Shown piece after piece: positions 39,696 through 50,644 of a stretch of 64,000 nucleotides of DNA. Numbering within the stretch: position 1 is the stretch's first letter; each line of letters opens with the position of its first letter. The stretch lies in NCBI GenBank assembly GCA_018823835.1, contig JAHJHT010000002.1, positions 248,001 to 312,000 on the forward strand, given 5' to 3'. Below the pieces are notes generated by a model that saw nothing but the letters and a program-made list of their open reading frames with translations, was not told the DNA's origin and did not search any database. This DNA is from Alphaproteobacteria bacterium (GTDB lineage: Bacteria > Pseudomonadota > Alphaproteobacteria > Rhizobiales > Rhizobiaceae). The position numbers were made by a program, and so were the translations under genes.

Positions 39696-40118
39696 TCAGG
39701 CGGCGGGATCGCTGGCCAGCGTCTTGACCAGTTCGATGATCTTGCGACGTACCTTGGCGTCGGCGATCTTCACGAAGGCCCGATTCAGTTGCAGTCCTTC
39801 GGCGCTGGTGCAGAATTCAAGCGCGAAGGCGGTCGAGGCATCCTCCGAAAACCCGCCAGTGGCGGCCGGCTCTGCGCCAGGCATGTCTTCGAACAGAAAT
39901 GCGACGGGCACGCCAAGTATGTTGGCGATGGCCTGCAGTCGACTCGCGCCGACACGATTCGTGCCCTTCTCGTATTTCTGAATCTGCTGGAACGTTATGC
40001 CCAGGCTCTCGCCGAGCTTTTCCTGGCTCATGCCGAGCATGTTGCGGCGCAGCCTTATTCTGCTCCCCACATGGATGTCGGTCGGATTCGGTTTCTTCTT
40101 GTTGCTGCTGTCGACCAT
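39696..40118 (-). CDS. XRE-family HTH regulator, PraR/PhrR-like
   Basis: 140 residues. The Cro/CI helix-turn-helix occupies about 16-72: RIRLRRNMLGMSQEKLGESL and FQQIQKYEKGTNRVGASRL. The C-terminal 65 residues are an alphaproteobacterial extension ending in ELVKTLASDP. Rhizobial PraR/PhrR proteins of this form, between lnt and metK, regulate biofilm, symbiosis or stress genes; identity here rests on length, domain and neighbours. Promoters to its front were not resolved. Confidence 0.85.
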   Translation of the reverse strand: MVDSSNKKKPNPTDIHVGSRIRLRRNMLGMSQEKLGESLGITFQQIQKYEKGTNRVGASRLQAIANILGVPVAFLFEDMPGAEPAATGGFSEDASTAFALEFCTSAEGLQLNRAFVKIADAKVRRKIIELVKTLASDPAA

Positions 40119-40252
40119 GGTTCTTCTCGCCGATCACGACGGACCAATTGTCACCTGTCCGTCCGATTCAGCCCCCCAAATAGCTAATACCTGTCTGCAG
40201 CCGGTCTCGTCATTCCAAATGCGGCAAACTATGTGCCGCGCAACAAACCCTG

Positions 40253-41842
40253 TCAAACTGCCCGCATCCCGTGCCACACCCTGCCTGCCGCAGCAAAGAG
40301 AGCCAGAATCAACAGAATTGCAAAACCGACGAGCCGGGCCTGCGGATAAGAGTTCCGGGCGCTGGCCGGCACGGCCAGCTCGACGTCGAGAATGCCCCTG
40401 GAATTCATCGCAAGCCCGTCCACGATCCGCCCTCGCGGATCGATAACACCGGATATCCCGGTGTTGGCTGCACGCAACAGCGGCATCCCGCTTTCCACAG
40501 ATCGCACCTGCGCCTGCCGAAAATGCTGGTACGGGCCAGGCGTCTCCCCGAACCACGCATCGTTAGTCACGTTCACAATAACCCCAGGTGACGTAACGTC
40601 AACTGCTACTATATCCGGGAAGATGATCTCGTAGCAGATGAAGGGCAGTCCAACGATGCCGCCCGGCAGGGCCAGGGGGTGACGCTGGCTGCCGGCGACA
40701 AAGTTCATAGGACCGGCCACCAACTGCTCTATGCCCAGTCTGGCAAGCAGGCCGGAGAAAGGCAGGTATTCGCCGAAGGGCACCAGGTGCACCTTGTCGA
40801 CGGCGTCGGCGATCTCCCCGCTGTCGTCGATCGCGATGACCGCGTTGTAATAGCGGGGAGCGTCGGTGCCGCTGCCGGGTTCGGCGCGCACCGCCCCTGT
40901 CAGCAGCAATTGCCCCGGCTGCAGCATCTCGCCGATCGCGGCCAGCGCGTCGGGCCGGTCGGTGAACAGGAAGGGGACCGCCGTTTCGGGCCAGAGGATC
41001 AGCTTCGGCGCCGGCATTCCGGCCTCCGGCGGGCGCGCCGACAGTTCGAGCGTGGTGGCGAATATCCGGTCGCGCACGCTGTTGTCCCACTTTTCGGAAA
41101 GATCCACGGCAGGCTGCACAATTCGCACCGGGAGCGTTTGGGCCGTTTCGGGCAGCCTGGCGCCCATGCTTAAGAAGCCGTAGCCAAGGTGCGCGGCGAC
41201 CAGCGCCAGCGCGGCCGCCACGCCCAGGCCAAGGTTGCGGCGCGCCGCAAACAGCGCCGGCATCGAGAAGATGAACACCGCCAGCGCATTCATGCCGATG
41301 ACGCCGACCAGCTTGACGCTCTGCATCAGGAGAGGCGTCGGCATTGCAGCGAAACCAATGGGATTCCAAGGGAAACCTGTGAACAGGAAGGTGCGCAGCC
41401 ATTCCGCCAGACCGAAGGCGAAGGCGAGCGCGGCGATCCTGCTGATGTTGTTTGTCCAAAGCAGCCAAGCCAGTGCACAGGCGAAGGCATAGAAGATGGC
41501 AAGAAGCGCCGGAATGCCCACAACTGCGATGGGCAGCGCCCAGGCGAAACTGTCTGCCTCTACAAGCAGCGCGTTGCCGATCCACCAAAGCCCGGCAAGG
41601 AAATAGCCGAAACCGAACCACCAGCCGATCGAAAGGGCCGGCGCCAGGCGCCTGGTCAGCGCAGCGGGTCGCGGTACGGTGGCGCCGTCGAGCAGCCAGA
41701 CCAGCACCGGAAATGACACAAAGCCGACGGCGAAGAAATCGAACGGCGCCTGCGTCAGCACGGCAAGCGCGCCCGCGGTGAAAGCCACCAAGGCGCGGCG
41801 CCAGCCCCAAAGCAGAATTATCCGCCCAGCCAGACGCTCCAT
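40253..41842 (-). CDS. lnt: Apolipoprotein N-acyltransferase
   Basis: 529 residues. Six to seven membrane helices occupy the first ~225 residues, followed by a nitrilase domain with the triad Glu286 ([10 protein letters not shown]), Lys350 ([11 protein letters not shown]) and Cys403 ([12 protein letters not shown]). A final membrane helix is near the C terminus. It adds the third acyl chain to outer-membrane lipoproteins, such as CpaD in this window. The gene runs in the corC-like/lnt order common in proteobacteria. Confidence 0.96.
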   Translation of the reverse strand: MERLAGRIILLWGWRRALVAFTAGALAVLTQAPFDFFAVGFVSFPVLVWLLDGATVPRPAALTRRLAPALSIGWWFGFGYFLAGLWWIGNALLVEADSFAWALPIAVVGIPALLAIFYAFACALAWLLWTNNISRIAALAFAFGLAEWLRTFLFTGFPWNPIGFAAMPTPLLMQSVKLVGVIGMNALAVFIFSMPALFAARRNLGLGVAAALALVAAHLGYGFLSMGARLPETAQTLPVRIVQPAVDLSEKWDNSVRDRIFATTLELSARPPEAGMPAPKLILWPETAVPFLFTDRPDALAAIGEMLQPGQLLLTGAVRAEPGSGTDAPRYYNAVIAIDDSGEIADAVDKVHLVPFGEYLPFSGLLARLGIEQLVAGPMNFVAGSQRHPLALPGGIVGLPFICYEIIFPDIVAVDVTSPGVIVNVTNDAWFGETPGPYQHFRQAQVRSVESGMPLLRAANTGISGVIDPRGRIVDGLAMNSRGILDVELAVPASARNSYPQARLVGFAILLILALFAAAGRVWHGMRAV

Positions 41843-41960
41843 TCGCTATCCTGCTCATGCCTTGCCAGCTTCCGCGCCGAATCGCCCGCGGATCTGGTCC
41901 CCAGAATCACGACGGCAGCTTTAGCAGGATGGGCGGGCTGTTCCAAACAGCCTGAAGGCC

Positions 41961-43025
41961 TCAGGAGGTCGGCTGGTCCGCTCGGGCGGCGCGTCGGCGG
42001 CGCTCCGCCTTCAGGATGTTGACGATACGGACCCGCTTGACGCGCCGCGGGTCGGCATCGAGCACGTGGAACTCGAAGCCCGGTATGGCCTGGACGACCT
42101 CGCCGCGGGCCGGCACGCGGCCGAGCGTGTTGAAGATCATGCCGCCGATCGTATCGACATAGTCGCCATGCTCCCCGGCTGCGAAATCCTCGCCGATCAG
42201 TTTGGCGACGTCGTCGATCTCGGCCTTGCCGTCGACGACGAAGACGCCATCGCCGGACTGCGTGATCATCGGCTCGTCGTCATCATGCTCATCCTCGATG
42301 TCGCCGACGACCATCTCGACAATGTCTTCCAGCGAGACCAGCCCGTCGGTGCCGCCATATTCGTCGATGACCAGTGCCATCTGGGTGCGCGCCGCCTGCA
42401 TGCGCGCCATCAGGTCAGAGGCCAGCATCGAAGGCGGCACGAAGAGCACCGTGCGGATGAGATTGAGTTCGCCGATCGTCTTGGAAAGATCGACATTGCC
42501 GAGGTCGAGCGTCACGGCTGCCGCCTTCCTGCCGCCGCGGCCCTTCTTTGTGCGCGCGACCTTGGTGATGTTGGCCAGGACGTCTCGGATGTGCACCATG
42601 CCGCGCGGGTCGTCGAGAGTCTCGGCGTAGACAGGCATGCGGGAATGGCCCGACTGCTCGAATACCGCCATCAGTTCGCCGAGCTTGGTGTTGATCTCGA
42701 CCGCCTCGATGTCGGCGCGCGGTATCATCACGTCCTCGACCCGCACCTCGCGCAGCCTGAGGATGTTATGCAGCATGGCACGCTCGCCGGGCGAGAAGGA
42801 TTCGCCGCCGGTGTCCGTCTCGGCCAGCGCATCGGCCAGTTCGTCGCGAAGGTTGGAGCCGTTTCGCGGCTTGAAGAGCCCCGAGAGGCGGCCAAGCAGT
42901 GTCGGCCGATCGGCCGAGACCTCAGGCACCGTCGTGCTGGGACTAGGTCCCTCTTCCGCGCCGTCGGCGGCGGGTTTTGTACCGCCCGTCTCCGGCTTGG
43001 GGGCAGGCTCAGGAATATCGTTCAT
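41961..43025 (-). CDS. CorC/HlyC-family CBS-domain protein
   Basis: 354 residues, with no obvious membrane segment. Tandem CBS domains occupy about 95-225 (MIPRADIEAVEI and MALVIDEYGGTDGLVSLED), and a CorC/transporter-associated domain covers about 250-340. The N and C termini are Pro/Glu- and Arg-rich. Homologues (CorC, TlyC, YbeX) are tied to ribosome or magnesium/cobalt homeostasis; YbeY-YbeX-Lnt order is the same as in E. coli, supporting YbeX-type equivalence. Confidence 0.9.
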   Translation of the reverse strand: MNDIPEPAPKPETGGTKPAADGAEEGPSPSTTVPEVSADRPTLLGRLSGLFKPRNGSNLRDELADALAETDTGGESFSPGERAMLHNILRLREVRVEDVMIPRADIEAVEINTKLGELMAVFEQSGHSRMPVYAETLDDPRGMVHIRDVLANITKVARTKKGRGGRKAAAVTLDLGNVDLSKTIGELNLIRTVLFVPPSMLASDLMARMQAARTQMALVIDEYGGTDGLVSLEDIVEMVVGDIEDEHDDDEPMITQSGDGVFVVDGKAEIDDVAKLIGEDFAAGEHGDYVDTIGGMIFNTLGRVPARGEVVQAIPGFEFHVLDADPRRVKRVRIVNILKAERRRRAARADQPTS

Positions 43026-43051
43026 CGTCGTCCGGTTGGTTTCCGCTTCTG

Positions 43052-43540
43052 TTACGCGTAGGGATCGGGAATGGCAAGTCTGGCAAGAGCGGCCCGCTCG
43101 ATGCCCTCCATGGCCTCCGCATCCGCATCATTCTCGTGATCGTGACCGAGCAGGTGAAGCAGCCCGTGGATGACGAGGTGCGATATGTGGTGCTGCAGGA
43201 CCTTGCCTTCCAGCCGCGCCTCGCGCTCGACGGTCTCACTGGCAAGAATGATGTCGCCAAGCATTGGCGGCAGCGGGGCGCCAATGGCTACGGGAAAGGC
43301 CGGAAACGACAACACGTTGGTCGGGCTGTCCTTGCCGCGCCACTCGGCGTTCAGGGCGGCGATATGGGCGTCGTCGGAAAACACGACGCTGAGTTCGGTC
43401 GCCGCACCCGAAGGCGGGTCCAGCTCAGCCAACACCGCGCCGACTGCATCCGAGGTGATCTCGAGGAGATCGGACTCCTGCGGCCACGCCCCTGCCTCGA
43501 CAAGGAGATCGATCTCGATGTTTGGCCAGGTTGAACGCAT
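43052..43540 (-). CDS. ybeY: Endoribonuclease YbeY
   Basis: 162 residues from the ATG at 43540; the frame opens earlier, but those starts overlap phoH. The zinc motif [11 protein letters not shown] (H-x3-H-x5-H) is intact. Conserved NVLSFPAF lies near residue 80. YbeY matures the 16S 3' end and performs rRNA quality control. No strong Shine-Dalgarno is visible, so translation may be coupled to phoH, which stops 34 bases upstream. Confidence 0.94.
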   Translation of the reverse strand: MRSTWPNIEIDLLVEAGAWPQESDLLEITSDAVGAVLAELDPPSGAATELSVVFSDDAHIAALNAEWRGKDSPTNVLSFPAFPVAIGAPLPPMLGDIILASETVEREARLEGKVLQHHISHLVIHGLLHLLGHDHENDADAEAMEGIERAALARLAIPDPYA

Positions 43541-43574
43541 CACATCCGTGCCGGCAAACGCGCGCCGGCCTTTT

Positions 43575-44645
43575 TCACCCTTCGCTGGCGCCGAAGCCGC
43601 GCGCCATCTTGGAGTCTCGGTCATAGGCCTTGACGATCTCCGCAACAAGCGGATGGCGGACCACGTCGCTGTCGGTGAAGCGCACGGTGACGGAGCCTGA
43701 TACCCCGTCGAGAATACGAAGCGCCTCTACCAGGCCCGACTTGGTATTGGGCGGCAGGTCGATCTGAGTCGGATCGCCGGTGACGATCATGCGCGAATTC
43801 TCGCCAAGCCGGGTCAGGAACATCTTCATCTGCATCGGCGTGGTGTTCTGCGCCTCGTCGAGGATCACCGCGCTGTGGGCCAATGTTCGGCCGCGCATGA
43901 AAGCCAGCGGCGCGATCTCGATCACCTCGGCGGCGATAGCCCGCTCGACCTTGTCGGCCGGCATCATGTCGTAGAGCGCGTCGTAGAGCGGCCGCAGGTA
44001 GGGGTCGACCTTTTCCTTCATGTCGCCTGGCAGGAAGCCCAGACGCTCGCCGGCCTCGACGGCAGGACGCGACAGCACGATGCGCTCGACCATGCCGCGC
44101 TCGAGCAGCATTGCCGCATGGGCGACCGCCAGGTAGGTCTTGCCGGTTCCGGCCGGCCCGATGCCGAATACCAGTTCGGAACGGTCCAGCGCGCGCATAT
44201 AGGCGTCCTGGTTGAGCGATCGGGCGTAAATGGTGCGCTTGCGCGTGGCAATCTGGGCGGCGGCCATCTTGCCCTTCCGCTCAAGCGTCGGCAGCGTCAT
44301 CTGGTCGTCCGCTGCAATCGCCATGCGTACCGCGCCGTCGACGTCGGACTGGCCGATGTCGGCGCCCTTCTGGAGTATGCCGTAGAGATTGTCGAGCGCG
44401 CGCCTCGCCTGTTCGGCCGCCGAGGACGAACCCTTGATGGTGATCTGGTTGCCGCGCGAGTGGATGTCGACGCCGAGTTTCTGTTCGAGACGCGCCAGGT
44501 TCTCATCGAACTGGCCGTAGAGCGCGCTGGCCAGCTTGTTGTTGTCGAATGTCAGAACGATATGCGCCATGTCCGACGCCCCTGAGGGCGGGTCCTTCAA
44601 CTCGGTAGCGCTCAAACGACTCTCCTCGTTGTCATCCGCCGTCAT
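43575..44645 (-). CDS. PhoH-like ATPase
   Basis: 356 residues. An N-terminal KH-like region (about 30-110) precedes the ATPase core: Walker A is [16 protein letters not shown] near residue 170, Walker B is [10 protein letters not shown], and [14 protein letters not shown] follows. It is of the YbeZ type, thought to work with YbeY and YbeX in RNA metabolism. The start overlaps the miaB stop by four bases (ATGA). Confidence 0.94.
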   Translation of the reverse strand: MTADDNEESRLSATELKDPPSGASDMAHIVLTFDNNKLASALYGQFDENLARLEQKLGVDIHSRGNQITIKGSSSAAEQARRALDNLYGILQKGADIGQSDVDGAVRMAIAADDQMTLPTLERKGKMAAAQIATRKRTIYARSLNQDAYMRALDRSELVFGIGPAGTGKTYLAVAHAAMLLERGMVERIVLSRPAVEAGERLGFLPGDMKEKVDPYLRPLYDALYDMMPADKVERAIAAEVIEIAPLAFMRGRTLAHSAVILDEAQNTTPMQMKMFLTRLGENSRMIVTGDPTQIDLPPNTKSGLVEALRILDGVSGSVTVRFTDSDVVRHPLVAEIVKAYDRDSKMARGFGASEG

Positions 44646-46042
44646 GCCTGATCGGCGAACAGGCTGCCTTGGCCTGCGTTAATGATTCGCACACTGACAA
44701 TGTCACCGATTTCGCCGGCGGTTTCATCAACAATAACGGGGTGCAGCCAGGGCGAGCGACCGACACGCTGGCCGGGCTTGCGGCCGGGCTTTTCGATGAG
44801 CACATCCATGCCGCTGCCAACCAGGCCGGAAAGGAATTCGCGCTGCTGTTCGAACAGCAATGTCTGCAGGCGCTGCAACCGCTCGTCCTTCACGCTTTCG
44901 GCCACGTGGTCGTCCATTTCGGCGCCCGGCGTACCGGGGCGCGGCGAGTATTTGAACGAGTAGGCCTGCGCGTAGCGGACCTTTCTCACCAATTCCATGG
45001 TGGCCTCGAAATCGCTTTCGGATTCGCCGGGAAATCCGACGATGAAGTCGCCCGACATGGCAATATCGGGCCGCGCGGCGCGGATGCGCTCGATCAACCT
45101 CAGATAGTCCTCAGCCGTGTGGCGCCGGTTCATCGCCTTCAGGATGCGGTCCGACCCGCTCTGCACCGGCAGGTGCAGATAGGGCATCAGCGCCGGCAGG
45201 TCGCGATGCGCGGCTATCAGTTCGTCGTCCATGTCGCGCGGGTGGCTCGTCGTATACCGCAGCCGTGCCAGCCCGGGAATCTCGGCCAGCGCGAAGAGCA
45301 GTCTGCCGAGGCCCCACTCGGCGCCATCGGGGCCCAGTCCGTGCCAGGCGTTGACGTTCTGCCCGAGCAGCGTGATCTCGCGGACGCCGTTCTCGGCGAG
45401 ACGTCGCGCTTCCGCGACGATCTGCGCCACCGGGCGCGAGACTTCGGATCCGCGTGTGTAGGGCACGACGCAGAAGGTGCAGAACTTGTCGCAACCTTCC
45501 TGCACCGTGAGGAATGCGGTCACGCCACGGCCGGCGATCTGCGCCCGGCGCGGCTGCGGCAGGTGCTCGAACTTGTCCTCGATGGCGTAATCGGTCTCGA
45601 CGACCTTGGCACCGCCGCGAACCCTGCGCAGCGCCTCGGGCAGCTTGTGATAGGTCTGCGGCCCAATCACCAGGTCGACGGCGCCCTCGCGCCGCATGAT
45701 CTCCTGGCCCTCGGCCTGCGCCACGCAGCCGGCAACGCCGATGATCGTCTCCAGTCCATTTCGGGCCCGCTCGGCTTTAAGGCCGCGAATACGTCCCAAT
45801 TCGGAATAGACCTTCTCGGCGGCCTTCTCGCGAATGTGGCAGGTGTTCAGGAGCACGAGGTCGGCTTCTTCGATCGCCTCGGTGCCGACATAGCCATCCG
45901 CGGCCAGCGCGTCGGTCATCCGCTGGGAATCATAGACGTTCATCTGGCAGCCATAGGTCTTGACGAAGACCTTCTTTGTGGCCGTCCCGATCTCGGAGGT
46001 CGGGGCGGCACCAGGCCGCTCTGAAAGCTGTTCTTGTTCCAT
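44642..46042 (-). CDS. miaB: tRNA-2-methylthio-N6-isopentenyladenosine synthase MiaB
   Basis: 466 residues from the ATG at 46042; a TTG at 46072 is possible but lacks a ribosome site. The N-terminal cluster uses Cys in TYGCQMN, NTCHIRE and [10 protein letters not shown]. The radical-SAM CxxxCxxC is [16 protein letters not shown] domain ends the protein. It adds a methylthio group to i6A37 in tRNA with two iron-sulfur clusters. miaB-phoH-ybeY order is conserved. Confidence 0.96.
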   Translation of the reverse strand: MEQEQLSERPGAAPTSEIGTATKKVFVKTYGCQMNVYDSQRMTDALAADGYVGTEAIEEADLVLLNTCHIREKAAEKVYSELGRIRGLKAERARNGLETIIGVAGCVAQAEGQEIMRREGAVDLVIGPQTYHKLPEALRRVRGGAKVVETDYAIEDKFEHLPQPRRAQIAGRGVTAFLTVQEGCDKFCTFCVVPYTRGSEVSRPVAQIVAEARRLAENGVREITLLGQNVNAWHGLGPDGAEWGLGRLLFALAEIPGLARLRYTTSHPRDMDDELIAAHRDLPALMPYLHLPVQSGSDRILKAMNRRHTAEDYLRLIERIRAARPDIAMSGDFIVGFPGESESDFEATMELVRKVRYAQAYSFKYSPRPGTPGAEMDDHVAESVKDERLQRLQTLLFEQQREFLSGLVGSGMDVLIEKPGRKPGQRVGRSPWLHPVIVDETAGEIGDIVSVRIINAGQGSLFADQA

Positions 46043-46099
46043 GCGGCGCTTTCTAATGCGTTCCCGCGGCAAAAAACAGGCGAATCTGCCGTCGATCTT

Positions 46100-46900
46100 C
46101 TACGCGGACGGAAGCGGGTTGCGCAGAGCAGCCTGCAGCATGGAACGGACCCGGATTTCCACCAACCTGGCAGCCTCCTTGCGGCTGGTGCCGGCGGTAA
46201 AGGCGACCGGCTCGCCGAAATGCAGTTCGACGTCGATTCCGCCGCCACGCAGCAGGTCGGCCAGGTGCGGCCACAGCTCGGTGTCGCCGATCCACGCGGC
46301 GAGCGGGCGGTGGAGACGGCCCATCGGGACGCCGTGGATGCGCGTGTAGGCGATGGCCACCGGCTGGATGTGAACGGTTTCGCGGACGCCGCTGTCAATC
46401 GCCAGGGATGCCGCGCCGAACAGCGAGGTCTTGAAGGGCAGGATAATGTTGCCGTCGCCGGTCGTGCCTTCCGGAAAGAGCACGATGGGCTGGTCGCCCG
46501 CCATGCGCTCGGCAATCTCGACGGCCTGCTCGCCCGTCTTTCGCCGCCGCGTGCGCTCGACATAGATCGGCCGCTGCAGCCTGAACAGCCGCCGGACCCC
46601 GGGCCATGCGTCGATGTCCGATTTGGCGATGAAGGTCATGTCGAAGAGCGAGGCCATGACCTCGATGTCGGTCCAGGAAATGTGGTTGGAGGCAATCAGC
46701 AGCGGCCGTTGAGCGGTCATTTCGCCGACCACGTGGATGCGGAAGCCGAGCGCCTTGACGTTGACCCTGTGCCACAGGCCGCGCGCGAAATTTTCGCTGA
46801 ACCAGCCCGTCCGCATGGCCAGCAGTTGTACCGGCACCAGCAGCAGCGTCGCCAGGAGGACGCAGGAAAGCGCGATCACGAGCCTTGCCCAGCCAATCAT
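46100..46900 (-). CDS. plsC: 1-acyl-sn-glycerol-3-phosphate acyltransferase
   Basis: 266 residues. An N-terminal membrane helix (about 6-30) precedes the HX4D acyltransferase motif SNHISWTD, followed by FPEGTTGDG and the PVAIAYTR block. It makes phosphatidic acid. 57 bases upstream of miaB, with rimI further up. Confidence 0.93.
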   Translation of the reverse strand: MIGWARLVIALSCVLLATLLLVPVQLLAMRTGWFSENFARGLWHRVNVKALGFRIHVVGEMTAQRPLLIASNHISWTDIEVMASLFDMTFIAKSDIDAWPGVRRLFRLQRPIYVERTRRRKTGEQAVEIAERMAGDQPIVLFPEGTTGDGNIILPFKTSLFGAASLAIDSGVRETVHIQPVAIAYTRIHGVPMGRLHRPLAAWIGDTELWPHLADLLRGGGIDVELHFGEPVAFTAGTSRKEAARLVEIRVRSMLQAALRNPLPSA

Positions 46901-46935
46901 GGCGCGCTTTTCATCTCCCGACAGAGACCCACTGG

Positions 46936-47430
46936 CTAGCGAAGATCCCGGCGCATGACAAGCGCACCCGACGCGCCGGTGGCCGACTGGTAATAGTTCG
47001 GACGCTTGCCGACTTCGGAGAAGCCGAAGCGCCGGTAGAGAGCGATTGCCGGCGCGTTGGTTTCATCGACCTCGAGGAAAAGAGCCTCGGCGCGCTGACG
47101 GTGAAGCTCGCGCAGGACCGCGTCCATCAGCTTCCAGCCGAGCCCCTGCCTGCGGTGTGAGCGCGCCACCGCAACGGTCAGGATTTCCGCCTCGTCGGCG
47201 GCCAGCCGGGCGAGCACGAAACCCGCCGGCGCCTCGTGGCCACGGCCGGTCTCTCGCGCCACGAAGCCGAACACCGTGTCCTGCGCGAGCAGGCTGGCGA
47301 ACTCGCCATCGGTCCAGGGCCGGTGAAAATCCTCTTGGTGCAGCCGCGAGACCGCCGGACTGTCGGACTGGGCCAGCGGCTCCAGGAAATAGTCACGGCC
47401 GCGCGGCTTCAGGAAGGGAATGCGCATCAT
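46936..47430 (-). CDS. rimI: Ribosomal-protein-alanine N-acetyltransferase RimI
   Basis: 164 residues, GNAT fold. The acetyl-CoA motif is VARSHRRQGLGWKLM, with AEALFLEVDETNAPAIALYRRFG towards the end. RimI acetylates ribosomal protein S18. The start overlaps tsaB by four bases (ATGA), a conserved pairing in bacteria. Confidence 0.92.
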   Translation of the reverse strand: MMRIPFLKPRGRDYFLEPLAQSDSPAVSRLHQEDFHRPWTDGEFASLLAQDTVFGFVARETGRGHEAPAGFVLARLAADEAEILTVAVARSHRRQGLGWKLMDAVLRELHRQRAEALFLEVDETNAPAIALYRRFGFSEVGKRPNYYQSATGASGALVMRRDLR

Positions 47431-48104
47431 GTCGCCTGCCTCGACAGGACGAAACCGGCCTGCGGCTTGGCGTCGGCGCCGCGCAGATAGAGCGGACGCG
47501 GCTTCTCGCCCCCCGCATCGCGGCCGGCGGCAATCGCCGCATAGTAGCCGATATCGGCGGTTGCCGATGTTGAGCCGGTTTTGACTGCGGGCAGTTCCAC
47601 AGCGATCCGCGGCCCGGCGGAACCAACAACCACAGTTGAACGGCGCCGCGCCAGAAGGACGGCCTCATCGAGCGTCATCACGGTGGGCTCGACGAGCGTT
47701 GCGCCCGTCTCGCCGTAGACGGCAGCGTTGATCTCGCCCCGCCCTGCGCCGATTGCGCTCATCACCGTCACGTCGCCGAAGCGCTGGCGCGCCTCGGCGG
47801 CCAGAGCCTCCAGCGTCGTCACGCCGATTGCGGGCACCTTCAGGGCCATGGCCAGACCGCGCGCCGCCGCAACGCCGACCCGCACGCCGGTGAAAGAACC
47901 GGGGCCGATGCTCACCGCCACCGCGTCGAGCTCCGGAAACGTGATTTTCGCCCGTTGCATAGCGTTGCCAACCACCGCCATCAGGTGCTCTGCATGGCCC
48001 TTGCCGAGATCGAGGACGGCGCGGCCGTCCTCCTGTCGCGCCACCGTGTCGTAGACGCAGGCCGCGCAAATGACCGATGCGGTGTCGATGGCGAGCAGTT
48101 TCAT
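47427..48104 (-). CDS. tsaB: tRNA threonylcarbamoyladenosine biosynthesis protein TsaB
   Basis: 225 residues of the ASKHA fold. MKLLAIDTASVICAACVYD and VAVSIGPGSFTGVRVGVA match the family. It complexes with TsaD and TsaE for t6A37 synthesis in tRNA. It overlaps rimI and starts the block that runs toward lnt, though some breaks may occur at 46.9 kb. Confidence 0.93.
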   Translation of the reverse strand: MKLLAIDTASVICAACVYDTVARQEDGRAVLDLGKGHAEHLMAVVGNAMQRAKITFPELDAVAVSIGPGSFTGVRVGVAAARGLAMALKVPAIGVTTLEALAAEARQRFGDVTVMSAIGAGRGEINAAVYGETGATLVEPTVMTLDEAVLLARRRSTVVVGSAGPRIAVELPAVKTGSTSATADIGYYAAIAAGRDAGGEKPRPLYLRGADAKPQAGFVLSRQAT

Positions 48105-48200
48105 GGGTGCTTCATCCAGCCGGATGGCGGCGTCGACAACCTGTCGGCAAAGCCGACGCGACGGAAAGGCGCGACGGCCGGTTCCCGGTCAGCGCTGGAG

Positions 48201-50375
48201 TCAGCCCTGCGCACGCGATGCCTTGAGCTCAAGGCGGCGCGCATGCAGCACCGGCTCGGTATAGCCGCTCGGCTGCTCGCGCCCCTTGAAGACGAGATCG
48301 CAGGCGGCCTGAAAGGCAATCGAGCCCTCGAAATTCGCCGCCATCGGGTGGTACAGCGGGTCGCCTTCGTTCTGGCGGTCGACGACACCGGCCATCCGCT
48401 TCATCGTCTCCATCACCTGGGCCTGGCTGCACACGCCGTGGTGCAGCCAGTTGGCGATGTGCTGCGAGGAGATTCTCAGGGTCGCACGATCTTCCATCAG
48501 ACCAACATCGTTGATGTCCGGCACCTTCGAGCAGCCGACGCCCTGGTCGATCCAGCGCACGACATAGCCAAGAATTCCCTGCGCGTTGTTGTCGAGCTCC
48601 TTCTGGATTTCCTCGGGCGTCCAATTCGGACGCACGGCCACCGGGATGGACAATATGTCCTCAAGCTTCGCCTTCGGCCGGTCCTTCAGTCTCGCCTGCA
48701 CGGCGTGCACGTCGACCTTGTGGTAGTGGGTGGCATGCAGCGTCGCCGCCGTCGGGGATGGCACCCAGGCGGTATTGGCGCCGGCCTGCGGATGCGCGAT
48801 CTTCTGCTCCAGCATCGCCGCCATCAGATCGGGCATCGCCCACATGCCCTTGCCGATCTGGGCGTGGCCTGCGAGCCCACATTCGAGCCCGACATCGACG
48901 TTGCGTGCCTCGTAGGCGGAAATCCAGGCCGACTGCTTCATGTCGCCCTTGCGGATCATCGGACCGGCTTCCATCGAGGTGTGGATCTCGTCGCCGGTGC
49001 GATCGAGGAAGCCGGTGTTGATGAACACGACACGCTCCCTAGCGGCCCTGATGCATTCCTTGAGGTTAACCGTCGTGCGGCGCTCCTCGTCCATGAGGCC
49101 CATCTTCAGCGTGTTCGGCGCGAGGCCAAGCATCTTCTCGACCCGACCGAATATCTCGACTGCGAAGGCGACTTCCTCCGGTCCGTGCATCTTCGGCTTG
49201 ACAATGTACATCGAGCCGGCGCGCGAGTTCTTGCGGCGCCCGTTCGGCCCGATGTCATGCATCGCGATCAGCGCCGTGACCGCGGCGTCCATCATTCCCT
49301 CGGGAATCTCGTTGCCATCGGCGTCGAGGATCGCGGGATTGGTCATCAGGTGTCCGACATTGCGAACCAGCATCAGCGAGCGACAGACCAGTTCCAAGGT
49401 CGATCCGTCCGGCGCCGGGTAGGTGCGGTCCGGGTTCAGCCTGCGCACGAAGCTCTTGCCGCCCTTGGTGACTTCTTCTTCGAGGTCGCCCTTCATCAGG
49501 CCAAGCCAATTGCGATAGGCCGCGACCTTGTCGTCGGCATCGACGGCGGCGATCGAATCCTCGAAATCCTGGATCGTCGTCAGGGCCGATTCCAGCCAGA
49601 CATCGGATATGTGGGCCGGATCGGACTTGCCGATCGTCGATGTCGCGTCGATCAGGATCTCGATGTGGATGCCGTTGTTGGCCAGCAGAACCCGCTCGGG
49701 CGAGGCCTTATCGCCGATGTAGCCGGCGAACTTCTCCGGCTGTTTCAGGCCGACGCTGCCGCCATCGAGTCTGACTTCCAGCCGGCCCCCTTCGATCGAG
49801 AAGCCGCGCGCGTCCTGCCAGGCGGCGGCGTCCAGCGGAACGGCCTCGTTCAGAAAGTCGCGCACCCAGCCAATGACCTTTTCGCCGCGAATAGGGTTGT
49901 AGCCCTTGCCCTTGTTGGCGCCGCCGTCCTCGGGGATGGCGTCGGTGCCATAGAGCGCGTCGTAGAGTGAACCCCAGCGCGCATTCGCGGCATTGAGCGC
50001 ATAGCGCGCATTGGCCACCGGCACGACGAGCTGCGGCCCGGCCACCGTCGAGATCTCGGGATCAACATTGTCGGTGGTCACGCTGAAGGCCGGGCCTTCG
50101 GGCACGAGATAGCCGATATCGGTCAGGAACGACTTGTAGGCTTCCATGTCGGAAGGAGCGCCATGATCGCGGTGCCAGGCGTCGATGGTCTCCTGCAAGG
50201 CGGCGCGCTTGGCAAGAAGGTCGCGATTGCGCGGCGCGAGATCGCCAACGATCGAGGCGAGACCGCTCCAGAACCCGGCTTCGTCTACGCCCGTTCCCGG
50301 CAGGACCTCGCCAGAAACGAAGTCATGCAGCGCGCGTGCAACACGCAGGCCAGAGATCTCTACGCGATCGGTCAT
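48201..50375 (-). CDS. glcB: Malate synthase G
   Basis: 724 residues from the ATG at 50375, the usual MSG length; the longer frame to 50486 is not conserved. It condenses glyoxylate and acetyl-CoA to malate. Typical blocks are [19 protein letters not shown], containing the catalytic Arg, [20 protein letters not shown] and [20 protein letters not shown] with the Cys and Asp near the active site. No isocitrate lyase lies in the window. Divergent from an SDR, with 269 bases between. Confidence 0.96.
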   Translation of the reverse strand: MTDRVEISGLRVARALHDFVSGEVLPGTGVDEAGFWSGLASIVGDLAPRNRDLLAKRAALQETIDAWHRDHGAPSDMEAYKSFLTDIGYLVPEGPAFSVTTDNVDPEISTVAGPQLVVPVANARYALNAANARWGSLYDALYGTDAIPEDGGANKGKGYNPIRGEKVIGWVRDFLNEAVPLDAAAWQDARGFSIEGGRLEVRLDGGSVGLKQPEKFAGYIGDKASPERVLLANNGIHIEILIDATSTIGKSDPAHISDVWLESALTTIQDFEDSIAAVDADDKVAAYRNWLGLMKGDLEEEVTKGGKSFVRRLNPDRTYPAPDGSTLELVCRSLMLVRNVGHLMTNPAILDADGNEIPEGMMDAAVTALIAMHDIGPNGRRKNSRAGSMYIVKPKMHGPEEVAFAVEIFGRVEKMLGLAPNTLKMGLMDEERRTTVNLKECIRAARERVVFINTGFLDRTGDEIHTSMEAGPMIRKGDMKQSAWISAYEARNVDVGLECGLAGHAQIGKGMWAMPDLMAAMLEQKIAHPQAGANTAWVPSPTAATLHATHYHKVDVHAVQARLKDRPKAKLEDILSIPVAVRPNWTPEEIQKELDNNAQGILGYVVRWIDQGVGCSKVPDINDVGLMEDRATLRISSQHIANWLHHGVCSQAQVMETMKRMAGVVDRQNEGDPLYHPMAANFEGSIAFQAACDLVFKGREQPSGYTEPVLHARRLELKASRAQG

Positions 50376-50602
50376 CAATTGGGCTCCAGTGAACGGAATA
50401 CGGCCTTCGGAATCGACCGGCTTTTGACCATGCCAGGCCAAGACGGTCAATTCGCCATAGGGTGCAAGCACTTGTCGCTCCTGCACGCAAGCACCTGGTT
50501 GGCCGATAGATGGAGCAGTACGCCTCCGTTCTCAACGTACACGGCCGCAAAAAATCGCTGGAGACGACCCTTGCCCTGATCCGCACCTTCGCCGATACGT
50601 TG

Positions 50603-50620
50603 TGCCTGCACCGGCAGGCA
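50603..50620. promoter_or_regulatory. Inverted repeat in the glcB-SDR divergent region
   Basis: TGCCTGC (50603-50609) and GCAGGCA (50614-50620) with a four-base spacer. It lies 25 bases before the SDR start. It could be an operator, or a hairpin in the SDR leader. No other copies nearby were seen. Confidence 0.35.
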
Positions 50621-50644
50621 AGCATTCAGGGAGGTCATTTTCAG

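Noticed and set aside
47955-49970. Plus-strand open frame of 671 codons opposite tsaB and glcB
   Set aside because: It crosses two well-supported genes in antisense and has shadow composition.
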